The notes under the pieces: model-generated | What the model was told of the DNA's origin: nothing | The model's database searches: none | Seen by the model: only the letters and a program-made list of their open reading frames with translations | In this document: in pieces, positions 34,464-46,574 of the stretch | Layout of the letters: each line of letters starts with the position of its first letter | Numbering within the stretch: the stretch's first letter is position 1 | Made by a program: the position numbers and the translations under genes | Source: Lasiodiplodia sp. COLG20 | Lineage: Eukaryota; Ascomycota; Dothideomycetes; Botryosphaeriales; Botryosphaeriaceae | Assembly: GCA_009801085.1 (NCBI GenBank) | Contig: VNWV01000007.1 | Coordinates: forward strand, 1,178,001-1,242,000 | Length of the DNA stretch: 64,000 bases | Reading direction: 5' to 3'

Positions 34464-36544
34464 TCAGGCAGCTGCTTGGTAATTGGCTTCGAAAGTCCGC
34501 AAGTCAGCTTCGCGCCCGAATGGGAGCCTCTTGCGTGCGGATCATTCTGCTTGTTAAAAGAGTATTCACGCTAAACCGTCAGCTGCAGCACTTTGGCTGG
34601 CGGGGATGACATGGCAGTGTTGCTCCGACCCCGGCCATCAAGGGTTCTGTTGCAGCAACCAACGACAAGCGTCCTGTCACCATACATAGCGATCTAGAAG
34701 CGCCCTGTGTTTGCAACGTGCGAGAAATTGACAGGTGCGTCCAAGGACCCTTCCGCCACAGTAGCCTAAGGCAGCGGTGTAATTTGCTGAACCGTTGGGC
34801 ACAACAGCGCTGGTGCACCCGCCGTGCCTCGGAGAGGTCCTGTCCTACACACCACGCACAACCATAAAAAATTGGAGCAGCGCATTCCAGCCTCGTCGAA
34901 AGCGCTCGCCCCCCGCCGTCTTTCCGACTCGAGGTGAGTCACGGCGCGAAAGCAGTTTGCAGATCCACAGCCGCAGAAGCGAAACCCACACTTCGTCCCG
35001 TGCTCGGCAAATCTCGAGATCGTCCCGGCGGACGCACCACCGCGCGGCCAGAGCAAAATCTCGAGGCTGGTAGGGCTGGCATGGGATTTTGCTGCTGGAT
35101 CACGAGCAGGCTTGAGGCTGTCGCCGCATGATGCGAGCCGTGAGGCGATTAGCTCTTGCACGCTTCGGACCGTCAACTCGCCCGCTAGCAGACTGGCATG
35201 TGCTGTTTGGGTAGGTTGAGCGGCATGGTCACGTTCTCGAAGGCGTTGGCGGGGGACTCCATGCCCGGCGGCGCAGCGCGGCAGCCCAAGCCAGCCTCGC
35301 AGCTCCGGCCGTTTACTTATCGATAGCGAGAGAGGGCGGTTGAGTGCCGCTTACCTAGCTGCTTCGAGTCTAGCCAGGCACTTGTTTAAGAAGCGGTGAA
35401 AGCGTGGGCTATCACGTTGTCTGCATTCTCCGCGAAGTGCTCAGACGCGCGGGCACGGGCAGCGGCGCCGTGCCGCAGCAGGAAGGTCTGTCGGGCGGGC
35501 TGGGCTGGTCGCCAGTACCTCGCGAACGGATCGCCCGCGGTCGCACAAAGATCCCTCCTGTCTCGGTGGTGCCAAGGCAGCGTCTCGACTGCGCTGGATT
35601 CGCTGAGGTCGGCAGCCCCGCAGCGGGCTCGACGACAGAAAAGCGTGGCGAGTCAGCGGCCCTGACCGCTTTCCTTTGCTGTGGGCGACGGCTGTGATCG
35701 GAGCGAGGTCAGCGAGAGGACGCCGGCGTCGATCGAGCAGAGGCCATCCGCCAGTGACGTGAGCGCGCGTCGTTGGGGCGAGTGGGGAGGCGTTCTTGTG
35801 GCATGACGACGGACTTGGGGCGCGCGGCCAGCGACATGGAGCGCGGGCCCACGGAGTCGGCCTGCATCCGGACAGCATAAGCATATCGTGCGGTGTCGAG
35901 GCGGCTGGGATGTGCGTGCTGGGAGTGCTGGCGCGGGAAAGATGGCGTGTTGTAGCAAATGGTGAACGGCGATTGGGGGCTGCGATGTGCTTTAGCGCTG
36001 CTCCGATGACTGGGGAGACGGTCGAGGGCTGCTGCCCAGGGTCCGGCTGCCGCTGGGCGGCGGCGCAAGCTGTTGGCTTTCCCGACGACCACCTCGACTC
36101 GTGTCCGGCCTCCCAGCTCCTCCAACAATCGTTCGCTTCTCTGTACTTGTAAGATCGTGCCGCCATCGCCCGCCTGTACTATACCGACCAGCTGCGCGTT
36201 GGGCCGACTGCGCTGCTCCCCGCGCCCCGGCCAGCTGCTGCCCTAACCAGGCCACCGACTAGGCACTGTACTGTACAACCACCAGGCGGCTCTTCCAGCG
36301 CAGTCCCTCGTGCGCCCCCCAGCGCAGTCGAAATCCGCAGAGAACCCCCCAAGGGCCGCGGCCCCGTGTATCATTTTGCCTGTACGTTACCCCTCCCGCC
36401 GCCGGCCAGCTGCGTGGCCGCCCAGGGCCCGCTGTCGCTGCCGAGGCCACGGCGCGGCGCAGGTACACCGCCAGCGAGGAGCGCCCTCGCGAGGTGCGAG
36501 AGCATGCGGATGCTGATGTCTGAGAGCGACGCAGGTAAAACACC
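33452..36544. other. 3.1-kb gap upstream of the Pumilio gene
   Basis: The left end is the promoter of the SF3B2 gene. The right half (about 34900-36540) is GC-rich with several short overlapping frames on both strands, as expected of a long 5' leader and promoter for the Pumilio gene. A 33-base poly(A) run sits at 34427-34459. No frame in it shows a known motif. Confidence 0.5.
34427..34459 (+). repeat. Poly(A) tract, 33 bases
   Basis: There are 33 consecutive A residues in otherwise non-coding DNA. It could be a plain mononucleotide repeat or the tail of an old retro-inserted sequence. I see no reverse-transcriptase frame to the left and no clear target-site duplication. Confidence 0.95.
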
Positions 36545-39500
36545 ATGGCCTTCGCCAACGGCCTGGGGGACCGCCCCGAGGACCGTCGCTTTCGCAGCCC
36601 CCAGTCCCCGCGCGAGGAGTCGACCTTCCCCAGCTTTACCTCGCCCATTCGCAGCATCGCCAGCCAGATGCAGGCCCACACGTCCACGGCGAACGACGCC
36701 CGCGGCAGCCTGACGAGACGCTTCACGACCAACACGGTGCCCACCATGCCCACACTCTCCCCATTGTCGCCAATTGGTCAGCAGCGGAGGCAGGCTGCCG
36801 AGAATACAGAGTTGACATCTGCGGTAAGCGATTTCCGGTCCCTCGCGAAGCGCGCCGTGTGCGACGTGTGATATTTTTCTGTCTTTGGAGCCCCGATTTG
36901 TGAGACGGGCGGGTGATTGGATAAATGGGGGCAGCCTCGCTGTCGTCGCTGCACTCACTGCGCGAGCGGGCGGGGATGCGCCGCCGTTGCGGCCGAGGCG
37001 CGGAACCTCCAGTGGGCTGAGCGAACAATAGAAGAACAATAGCGCTAACTGATTGACAGACGTACCATAAAGTGCAGCTGGTAAGTGAGAATGCCTTGTT
37101 TCCTGGTTCCTGCTACTATTGTCCATTTGCTGGCGGGGCATGCACGAGGTCACCGTCCACTCGCCCGCCTGCCTGCGTTTAAATGCCCCCCATCCTGCAC
37201 TTCCTCTGCCTCTCCCCCCACACCCCCTCCACATCCGCACACCCAACTACCACCCACTACATATCCGCAGTCTGGCACGTTCTAGCATTGCGTTTTTGCA
37301 GGAAGATCTTGTTTCATTTCAAATCTTCCTCGCCTCAACTCGCCTGCCAAGATCTTGTAGTGCATCTGCACTGCACGCCGGGTTGCCAGAAGATCTACAC
37401 TCCAGATATTCTACCGCATGTCCACCGCTACACTTCACCATCCCAAAATGTCCACTCTAAGCAAGAACGACAACCTGGCGCCGGTCCAGGTCTCACCTTC
37501 TGATTCCGAGTCCACTGTTACTGCGGACACTACCTCAGACCAGAGTGCTAACTTCCAGATCTCCCAGCTGGAAAAGAAGAAGGCCGAGTACGAATATCTG
37601 AAAGAGCAGCGCCGCCGCTTTGAGGCCGAGATGGAGCTGTACGATCTCCAGATCAAGGGCGTTCAGAACGATTACAACCGTCTTTCTCAAGACGTGGGCG
37701 TGGGCCGCAACAACACCAACACCAACACCAACAACTACGCTGGTCACCAGAGCGAACCCACCACGCCTCCCGAGTACCGTGACCAAGGCTTTCCCTCTGC
37801 TTTCTCCCGTCCTCAGCGCTACTCTATGCAAAGCATGACCTCACCCCAGCAGAGCTACCAGTCTGGCTCGACTCGTCCTAGTAGGTCGGGCTCTCAGATC
37901 ACCTCTCCCGGCCAGTCCTTCACCCAGGGCGTCTCACACATCCCCTCGAAGTCCATGCCTGGCTCCCGCCGTGGATCTGATGAGGAAGAGGACAACTACG
38001 AGTACGACATCTCCACCATGAACCCCCGCTCCGGTGCTGCGTAAGTTTTTTTTCTCCCTTTCTCACTTGCATCTTGTGTCACTGCTTGGGATCACTTGGC
38101 AATTTCGATTCGTTGGCATCTGCGTCTCTTGTCTCGACTCCGTTGGCCGTGCATGAGGTCCCAATGCGCCGGACTCTAGCGAGCCCTTGCATGTCACCAC
38201 GTCCCATACGTCAGACCGCATTCCGGCGCGTCTGGCGCGTCCTACGAGCGAACCTTAGCTGACAGTTTTGAAGTCTCAATAGGAACTCGGTTCCTGTCAC
38301 CGGTCTTGACTTCCGCCACCGCGCCTCTACAGACCTTCCAGACCTGACCTCGGTTCTCGGTCACATCGACACCACCCACTTCCTGTTCGGCGACGACGAC
38401 AACCCAGCAGCCTCGCCTGATGTCAAGAGTTATTTGCAGCAGATGAACTCGAATGACGACAAGTTCCCGATCTTGGTCCGTCAGGAAGGTGCGAACAACA
38501 TGCAGCTGTCCGCTTCTTCTGCCGCGTTGGACCTCGCTTCCGTCTCCTCGCATTCCCCCGATCCTCAGTTAAACGGCTGGCCGACGGCGTCGCGTCACCG
38601 CCATGCTCAGCACAGCCTTCCGGTCAACAACCTGCACAAGTCTACCGACTTCGGTCTCGATGGTTCTGGTGCCAATGGAACGGAGACTCCCAGGCGCTCG
38701 ACCATCAGCAACCGCCACTCGATGGAGGTGAGGTTCAGCCCCTACGGCGATTCTAAGCGCCCTGGACTGCTTGCGACTCCGCCTAACGGCTCCACCAATG
38801 GAATGCCCAAGCTTCAGTCGTCGTATTCGACCAATGATATTCCTACTATGAAGAGTACCAATGGTCTTAATGGTACTCCTGGCGGCAACGGTGTCAATTC
38901 GCACGCTGAGCAGCACCTCCATAACCATAACGCTAGCATGGGCCGCATTCCTATGAATGCAGTCAACCGTCACAGCCGTGAGCTGTCTGGCGGTGAGAAC
39001 AGGATCGAGGAGCCTAAGGGAGCTGCCGCTTTCCGGTCTATGGGTTCTGCTCTTCAAGCTAACGCTGCTCCCTTCGGTCCTGCTCTCACTAATGGAACCA
39101 ACGGCGTCAGTACGAACGGCGCGACATCGACTGCTGGAGTTTCCTCGTCCACCGCCACTACCATCTCGTCCTCCAATGGCACTGGAATCACTAGCCCTCC
39201 GGTGTACAGCAACCCGAACGCTCCTTACTACGGTGGTTATGGCATGGCGGTTCTCAACGCGGGCATGCAGAACATGGGTATCAATGGCCAGGCTCCCTAC
39301 AACCAGGTCCCTATGTACCCTCCCTTCAACCCGTATGGACAGCCTTTCCAGCAGCCTTTCGTCCAGCAGGCTCCTGCTCAGCCTCGTTACCCGGATAGCC
39401 AGGCCCGTGTCATCCAGCAGCGCCGCATGCAGAACCAAGAGGACCACATGCGTACCACGACGAACTACAACTTCGATTCTCTTATGCCTCATGACATTGT

Positions 39501-40710
39501 CGAGTTGTGCAAGGATCAGCACGGCTGCCGCTACCTTCAGAAACAAATTGAGGGCCGCAACTTGGACATTGTAAAGAAGATCTTCGAGGCTACCAAGGAC
39601 CATGTTGTCGACCTGATGCAGGACCCCTTCGCCAACTACCTGTGCCAGAAGATGTACGAGTTCTGCAATGACGAGCAGCGCACTGCGCTTGTCCGCAACG
39701 CGGCTCCCCAGATGGTCAAGATTGCTTTGAACCAGCACGGCACAAGGGCTCTGCAGAAGATGATCGAGTACGTTTCCACCGCTGAGCAGATCAACATCAT
39801 CATCGAGGCTCTGCGTCACAACGTTGTTACGCTTATCCAGGATCTTAATGGCAACCATGTCATTCAGAAGTGCCTGAACCATCTTGGTTCCAAGGACTCG
39901 CAGTTCATCTTCGAGGCTGTTGGCCAGTCTTGTGTCGTCGTCGGCACTCACCGTCATGGCTGCTGCGTCCTTCAGCGTTGCATTGACCATGCCTCTGGCG
40001 ACCAGAGGATAGAATTGGTTGGCGCTATTACTGGAAACGCCTACTCTCTGGTCCAGGATCCTTTCGGCAACTACGTCGTCCAGTACATCCTCGATCTCCA
40101 GGAGGAGCAGTTCACGATTCCCTTGTGCCGAAGCTTCCGTGGAAGCGTTCCCATGCTGTCGAAGCAGAAGTTCAGCTCCAACGTCATTGAGAAGTGCATT
40201 CGCGTTTCTAACGCCGAGACCAAGCGCCACTTGATCGAGGAGCTTCTCAATCCTGGTGAACTCGAGAAGCTGATCCGTGACTCGTACGCCAACTACGTCG
40301 TCCAGACTGCTCTTGACTACGCCGATGCGCCAACCAAGATCCGCCTCGTGGAGGCCATCCGCCCTATGCTCAACGCCATTCGCGCTACTCCCTATGGCCG
40401 TCGTATCATGAGCAAGATCCAGGACTTTGACGGTCGCATGAGCACTAACTCGAGCGGTCAGATCACGCCGACTGCGGGCGCTGGTCCGGGACAGATCGCG
40501 TTCGCTGGTCAGCTTGGTGCCACTCCTCAGCAGAGTCCTTTCAGTAACATGACCAACGGCTATGGCACCAACCTTGCCTCTCCTCAGCCGCACCGCCTGT
40601 CCAACCCTCAGGTTCCGACCAACCTTCAGAACAATGTACAGCAAAGCATGAACCCTTACAACGTCTCCCCCTTCCGCGGACCGAATCAGCAGAACGGCGG
40701 TTTCTTCTAG
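36545..40710 (+). CDS. Pumilio-family (PUF) RNA-binding protein, Puf4/Mpt5-like, with a microexon
   Basis: This is a post-transcriptional repressor that binds UGU-containing 3' UTRs. The long model is 36545-36823, 37060-37080 (21-nt exon, TYHKVQL), 37568-38040 and 38283-40710, giving 1066 residues. After the microexon comes LEKKKAEYEYLKEQRRRF, a coiled coil that, with YHKVQL, is shared by fungal PUF proteins as far as I recall. A shorter form could start at 37448 (1006 residues). Residues from about 655 to 985 hold eight PUF repeats. The base-contact motifs in order are CRYLQ, NYLCQ, TRALQ, NHVIQ, CCVLQ, NYVVQ, SNVIE and NYVVQ. By the PUF code, repeats 8-7-6 read U-G-U, and repeats 1 and 3 favour A. 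THRHGCCVLQRCIDH resembles yeast Puf4 most, with Mpt5/Puf5 second. The rest is Ser/Asn/Gln-rich and probably disordered. The antisense 691-codon frame is a codon-bias artefact. Confidence 0.93.
37448..37567 (+). other. Alternative first-exon coding segment of the Pumilio gene
   Basis: Inside the 487-nt intron 37081-37567 there is an ATG at 37448 (and another at 37418) in frame with the downstream exon. It would give a 40-residue N-terminus (MSTLSKNDNLAP and on) and read straight through the acceptor. The same DNA carries a GCTAAC branch site followed by two in-frame AG acceptors at 37558 and 37567, so it can also be spliced out. The shorter protein would need its own promoter between about 37080 and 37418. 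Confidence 0.6.
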
Positions 40711-41530
40711 GCTCCTCCAGCCTGAGGATGGTGTTTTATTCCTACATCTTGGTTTTTCTCCTCATGACCTCATGATTTCCACGACGGACCGATTACGATG
40801 ACCAGAGAGACCTACTAGCTTCGACGAGTGCATTCCTTTCTGCCTCTTTGCGAGGCAGAAGCTCCTCGGCGAAAAAGCGAGATGGTCCGGAGCAGGTCCT
40901 TATACAAGAGTCTTACTTCTTTGCCTTTGTCATTCATTTATTTACCCACCAACTTCTATCATCAGACATCACGAACCGTCAAAAGGGCCAAAATTCTTTG
41001 ACAAAAACGGTAGACCATGGACCAGGCTGCTGCTACGACTCGTACCAAAGCTCTCAAAAAAGAAAAAACGGCCCTCTTTGAGAGGTCCAGTAGTCTTACC
41101 CGTGTTGGACTATATGGATCTCTTTGTACAACAGTTGGACATACGGAAGACCGTTCTGGCTACTTTCTCGGTTGACGGGACACAAAAAAAGGAACCAAAA
41201 AACTACCATTTTCTTCTCAGCATGCTGCATTTCTAAGGCTCTTTGCCCTCCATGGCCACGGACTCGGTCATGTACGAAGGGCTTGATTTGGAGAAGAAGA
41301 TTCTGACTTCTGCTTTCTTCTGGGTTACAAGATCCAGCCCTGCATAGCCTAGGGCGTTTTTCTTACTCGACACTAAGTCGACTTCTGCTTCTTTCAATTG
41401 CACACAGTTTTGACGAGCAACCCTTCTGCATTAAAAAACAGCCTTCTGCTTCCAACACTGCATAAACACTATTCGGCTTTCTCCCCATTCAACACCTCTC
41501 CCCCCTCCTAGTTTTGATTGCAGTATCAAC

Positions 41531-41575
41531 ATCATCATTATCATCATCATTATCATCATCATCATCATCATCATC
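41531..41575 (+). repeat. (ATC)n microsatellite
   Basis: A trinucleotide run of ATC with two ATT interruptions, about 15 units, lies in non-coding DNA downstream of the Pumilio gene. Confidence 0.95.
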
Positions 41576-44500
41576 ACTCCCAGTTCTATCTTCTCAGCAG
41601 ACGATACGGGGGAGAGCCTTGTTTCTTTAATCTTGCTTTTTGTGATATTTTAGGCGAGCTGGCACGGCGGTATCAGTGATTCCCCCCTGGTTTTTTTCCT
41701 CTCATCTGGGCCTTTTTGCTTTTGATTTCTGAGATGAGCAGATCCTTCCAAAATCTTTTTGATAGGATTTGCCATCTTCGTTTCCTTCCAAGAGGTTTGG
41801 CCTAAGAGTTGTTTTTTGTTGTTTACTTCTTTTATCTGCTCACACTCTCACCCATCTGCTCCTTTCTTTGGAAAATAGATGCTGGGGAGGGGGGCAGCGA
41901 AGGAAGACTTTCACTCTTGGCAAACGTCGAAGGGGATTTTGTTTAGGTAGGGAACAGAGACGACCTTTTTTCTCTCTCTCGGATGATTGGTTCTCTTTCA
42001 TTTTTGTTTCCCTTTTCGAGGGTTTGGGTTTGTGTGTGTGTGTTTTGATGACAATGGCTGGTCATTTGAATCGGTGGCATGGTTTGCGAGACGGTGCGTA
42101 GCGTGCGTGCATGTGTGTGTGTCCTGTGTGCTGTGTGCGTGTATGCGATGAACAGGTGGCAGATGAACGAAGAATGGTTTTTGACATATGGCATGTCATG
42201 CGAGTGGATTGAGAATGGGAGAATGAGAGAGGCATTAGAGACATCTCGGCTGTTCTTTTTTCGTTTCCCCCCTTTACTCTTCCTTTCTGTGTCAAGGTTC
42301 AATCTCCGTTTCTGGGTTGATATACGTGTATCGTCTTTTGTTTTTATCATCTTGTTTGTATATGTGCTAAGAATCAAGTGTATGACCGAAAAATATTTTC
42401 TCGGGACCTTGTGTGTGGATATGTGCAACCCCCTTTATTCTATGCTACCCTCTTCTTTGAATTGCACTCGCGTCTGTATTCCTTCGCGTTTGTGCCATGC
42501 GCTACTACTGCTACTGCCGTGCCACCTACAAGCGCTGCCTACATTCCCTATGCCATGTATTGCCTGTTCACAATTCCATAAACCCTTCGCATTGCTAGCC
42601 AATATACCTTATTCATGCTCGATATACATTCTTGTTTCCTCCTTGCTCCCTAGCGCACCTCTCTCCGGTTTTTGGCGGGGTCTTGGATACGTGGTCAAGT
42701 GGGAAGGACGAATCGAAAGTTGCCGCGTTGGCAGTTCTACGACAAGCAGGTTCAGGAGGGCAAGGATGAGCGAGAAGGTGGGAATGATGTACGCGATCAT
42801 GGGTCGAGCGAAGAACGGAGGCTGGCTGAGGGGAAAGGGTTATTTTCTACGCGCCCAATCCACGCGCTTCGCGCGATGTGCCAGGTTGTCACCCATCGGC
42901 CTTCTTCAGCGTCTCGATTTCGCGCCTCTCGCCTCTCTTTCTCCACCTCGCGGGTGATCAGCGCTCGCAATAGCCAACGGTCTTCATGCGAGCGGGTAAG
43001 GATCCTTCTTGGCAGACATAAGGATCAGCATGGTCGCTTTGCCGCCGCCCGTCGTCAGGGATCAACTTTGTTTCGCTGCTGCTACTGCTACCGCTGCTTC
43101 TTTTTTTGTTTTTCGCGAAATCTGGGGGTTCTCGTTTCGTATCGTTGCATCGACGCTCTGCCGATCGCTAAGAAGTTTCGTGGTTGCAGCTAGATTGGGG
43201 CGTTCTTCATGCTCTGCTGCTTGTTTGCTCTTGGCTTTGTATCAGCCTTACTACTACCCAGCTTACCCTGAACGACGGTAGGGATGTTTTGGGGCGGAGC
43301 GGGATCCTCTCGCACTGTTTGTGGGGGGGATGCAGGAAACGGTTTTAAGGCGTGCACATGGATTTGCGGTCTGTGGAGAAGCAAGGAACACCAAGAGCGA
43401 TTGGCGAGGTTGGGATTTGCGTTGCTTGGCTGAAGGACTTTATGTTGACGTTAACCTTTGGAAGTTCTCGAGAGGTATTGAATGAGAGGGGTTTGGAAAG
43501 AATCGCGACAGTTCTGGGGTTGTGGGGTGAGAGTTGAGTGTGCTCAAGGGGCGAATGGGCGTCGTTTGATTTGATTCTGCGGTGAAACGAATAGAGCGTC
43601 GCTGGCGACGGCTCCAACATCATGAAGGATAGGGACTTCGAGGAGAAGCATGACTGAGTGATTGTACACTGAGTCTTGCAAGCGGTCTAGTCACGGGGTT
43701 GGCCTCGGTATCGTAGCCAGGAGCATGTCTCCAGCTAACGGAGCTATCCATTCGGCTGCTGCTCCAACGCTTCTCACACACCGCCACTGGTTCCAGCCAG
43801 CGCTGAGGCTCCAAGGCATGAACAGCGCATTTCGGTAGTGATGTGTCACACAAAACAGGGAGGCTAAGGCCGAAGGAAGGTGTTCTTAGCGCCGAGAAGT
43901 CCGAAAGCGGGTTGGGATCTCGCTTCGCCAGACGCTCGCGAAGGACCAAAAAAAGGAGCAGCGAGATTGGCCGGACCCATCCGTATACAGCTCCAATAAA
44001 GAAGCATAAAAGAGGCGTGGGCAAGTGGGAACGGGATTGCGTTGGTGGCGTTCCCCCCGTCCGAATGGGAAGGGGAGGATAACTAACGTCCTCTAGGGAA
44101 CGGCACACCAAGCCGACGCGGGATTAGGGGACTTGACTCGGAAAAACCGGTGCCCCAGTAAAAGGGTGTTTTATATTGGAAACTCGCTATAGGCAACATG
44201 ACGAATGGGCTAGACTTGATAGGGCGCGACGATGGGCGAGCGATATGGCACAAGGAGGCGGGTAGATGGTGGCAGCGGCTGGCCCCGACCATTGGTGCGA
44301 AAACTGACCGCCGGCAGTCTCCTGCCGATTGGCCTCGAGGAAGGGTGCAGGCCTCGGGCCGGGCGTGGGTTGGATGCAGTAGTGCTCGGTTCCTGTCGCG
44401 CGCGGCTACCATCATGCATGCAAAGGACCGGAGGCTGCCGACGTGAACAACCGGGTAATCGTTAGGCAAGCAGCACATCGAAGCTTGGCCTCGCGGGGGC

Positions 44501-45229
44501 CAAGTTCGAGGTAGCAAAATCCGAAGATTCGGGAGGCGGGCTGCGCAATCGGCTGGGGCCGAGAGCGAGCATGGAACAAAACGGCGAACTCTGGCTGGCT
44601 GGCTGCCGCGGGCAGGCGGCAGATAGATTGGGCGGGCTGAAGCAGGGCTTGGTTGGTGGGGACCGCGTTCTGGCGGCGTTTCATGCTTGGCCTCAGCCGT
44701 CGGTTATGCGACGATGTTTGCCACGCGAAGGGGCCTGGAATATGCCTGTGCGGCGAGTGTTTGGAGCGCGGCAAGGGGCCGGAGGGTTGGATGCAAAGCT
44801 TGGCGCTCTGCCCCATTGTGCTCGCATTCGTAGGGAGCCGTGCATCACGAAGGGCGGTGTTGGTGGAAGAGAAGGAGAAGCCAGCAAGCGCAACGGCCAG
44901 GCCCCGCATGCCGAGTTGGGAAAGCGAAGCGACCAGGGCGTGGCTGCCAAAACGGCGGGACTACGGACGAGCCTCCTTCCAAACACCTCCTCAAATCTCG
45001 CCAATGCATCAACCACCCCTGCCCGCCATGCCTGCGTCCATCACCCACCGCACTCTACCGCAATCGGCTATTCTCCGTGGCCGCGACCACTCCCGATCGC
45101 CCTCCACGGCAGTTTGCTCTCACCACCCGTTCGCTTCTGCCCTGCCATGAAACGCCAGAGCACAGCTGCCGCCGTGCTCATCTCCGCACCTATGCTCCGT
45201 AGCCACGGCCGAAACTCCATGGCGACCTG

Positions 45230-45235
45230 TATATA
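45230..45235 (+). promoter_or_regulatory. TATA box candidate for the AA9 gene
   Basis: TATATA lies about 220 bases upstream of the AA9 start codon. The leader after it is rich in C and T (ctttcttcttcaccaag), as is common at strongly expressed fungal genes. There is no experimental support. Confidence 0.5.
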
Positions 45236-45455
45236 GCTGAGGCTCTGCCCACAATGCCATCGCTTTCTTCTTCACCAAGACACACTCCTTCTCTGTCTAC
45301 GTCCGTTCTTTCCGGTCTCCGACCTCACACATTCTTTCCAAAAGATCATTCTTCACTGCGTGAAGCTGGGATCTCTTTTATCGCTTTGACAGCAGACCAT
45401 CTCTTCGTTCAGCCAACAACCAACCAATCCTTTCAGCCCCTCCCTTACCATCAAC

Positions 45456-46574
45456 ATGTCTGCTATTTTCAAGAACGCTGGCATCATCGGCGCCCTCGCC
45501 GCCACCGCCGCTGCCCACGGTACCGTCTCTGGCATTGTCATCGATGGCAAGTACACGCAGAACTACAACCCGTCGATGCAGTACACGACCCCTGCTCCTG
45601 TCGTCATCGGCTGGGCCATCCCCGAGGATCTTGACAACGGCTTCGTCGCCCCCTCGGCCTACTCTGACCCCAACATCATCTGCCACAAGGGTGCCACCAA
45701 CGCCCAGACCAGCGCCACCGTCGCCGCCGGTCAGGACATCACCATCGAGTGGACCGACTGGCCCGAGTCGCACAAGGGCCCCGTCATCTCCTACCTCGCC
45801 AACTGCGGTGGTGACTGCACCACCGTTGACAAGGAGACGCTCGAGTTCGTCAAGATCGACGCCGGTGGTCTCAACGTCGACAGCCAGACCTGGGCCGCTG
45901 AGGACCTGATCGCCAACAACAACTCTTGGGTCACCACCATCCCCTCGAGCATCAAGGCCGGTAGCTACGTCCTGCGCCACGAGATCATCGCCCTCCACGG
46001 TGCCGGCTCCGCCGACGGTGCCCAGAACTACCCCCAGTGCATGAACCTCGAGGTTACCGGTTCCGGTACCGACGACCTCACCACTGGCGGTACCAAGGGT
46101 ACTGCTCTCTACAAGGAGGACGACCCGGGTGTTCTCATCAACATCTACCAGACCCTCTCCACCTACGTGATCCCCGGTCCCACGCTCTACTCGGGCGCCT
46201 CCTCTGGCTCCGCCACCGCCGCCGCTGGTAGCTCCTCCGCCGCGGCCTCCACCCCGGCCGCCACCACCGCTGCCACCAGCACCTCGGCTGCCGCTGCTGC
46301 CGCCACCCCGACCACCCTGTCGACCGCCGTTGCCGCTGCCGATGCCTCCTCCACCACCGCTGCCGCTGAGCTCACCGCCGCTATCCCCAGCTCCGTCCTG
46401 AGCGTCGCGGCTACCGCCATCCCCACCGCCAGCGGCGTCGCTACCCCCGAGACTGCTATCCCTGACAACTTCACCGTCATGGACATCCTCCAGTGGTTCT
46501 CGTACGTCATGGAGAACTACTTCACCGCCGGCTCGACCAGCTCCAAGGCTCGCCGCCACGCCCGTGACTTCTAA
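45456..46574 (+). CDS. Secreted AA9 lytic polysaccharide monooxygenase with long C-terminal extension
   Basis: This is a copper enzyme that oxidatively cleaves cellulose or related plant polymers outside the cell. It is a single exon of 372 residues. The signal peptide [20 protein letters not shown] ends directly before His21, which becomes the N-terminal histidine of the copper brace. The second brace His is His106 in [12 protein letters not shown], and the axial Tyr is Tyr192 in AQNYPQC. The second-sphere His181 (IALHGAG) and Gln190 are present with the expected spacing, so the site looks complete. The catalytic domain ends near residue 245. A Ser/Thr/Ala-rich linker (about 248-330) follows, then a tail of about 40 residues ([19 protein letters not shown] and a basic end). 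There is no CBM1. A reduced cofactor could come from the secreted GMC flavoenzyme of this window or from phenols. A 393-codon Gly-rich frame on the other strand is a shadow. Confidence 0.94.
   Translation: MSAIFKNAGIIGALAATAAAHGTVSGIVIDGKYTQNYNPSMQYTTPAPVVIGWAIPEDLDNGFVAPSAYSDPNIICHKGATNAQTSATVAAGQDITIEWTDWPESHKGPVISYLANCGGDCTTVDKETLEFVKIDAGGLNVDSQTWAAEDLIANNNSWVTTIPSSIKAGSYVLRHEIIALHGAGSADGAQNYPQCMNLEVTGSGTDDLTTGGTKGTALYKEDDPGVLINIYQTLSTYVIPGPTLYSGASSGSATAAAGSSSAAASTPAATTAATSTSAAAAAATPTTLSTAVAAADASSTTAAAELTAAIPSSVLSVAATAIPTASGVATPETAIPDNFTVMDILQWFSYVMENYFTAGSTSSKARRHARDF

Larger units (their letters stand above)
40711..45455. other. 4.7-kb gap with a T/C-rich half and an (ATC)n microsatellite
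   Basis: From about 40730 to 43200 the plus strand is markedly T-rich, fitting 3' UTR and downstream DNA of the Pumilio gene. It contains an (ATC)n run at 41531-41575 and (GT)n runs near 42030-42043 and 42112-42122. From about 44200 to 45200 it is GC-rich without a credible gene. The right end carries the AA9 promoter. The frames at 42079-42957 and 44571-45236 have no family motif. Confidence 0.5.

Noticed and set aside
38569..40644. Antisense open frame of 691 codons opposite the Pumilio gene
   Set aside because: It is fully overlapped by the PUF-repeat coding exon, has no motif, and is explained by codon bias in the real gene.
45378..46559. Gly-rich antisense frame of 393 codons opposite the AA9 gene
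   Set aside because: It is an artefact of the GC-rich third codon positions of the AA9 exon and is composed of Gly, Asp and Val only.
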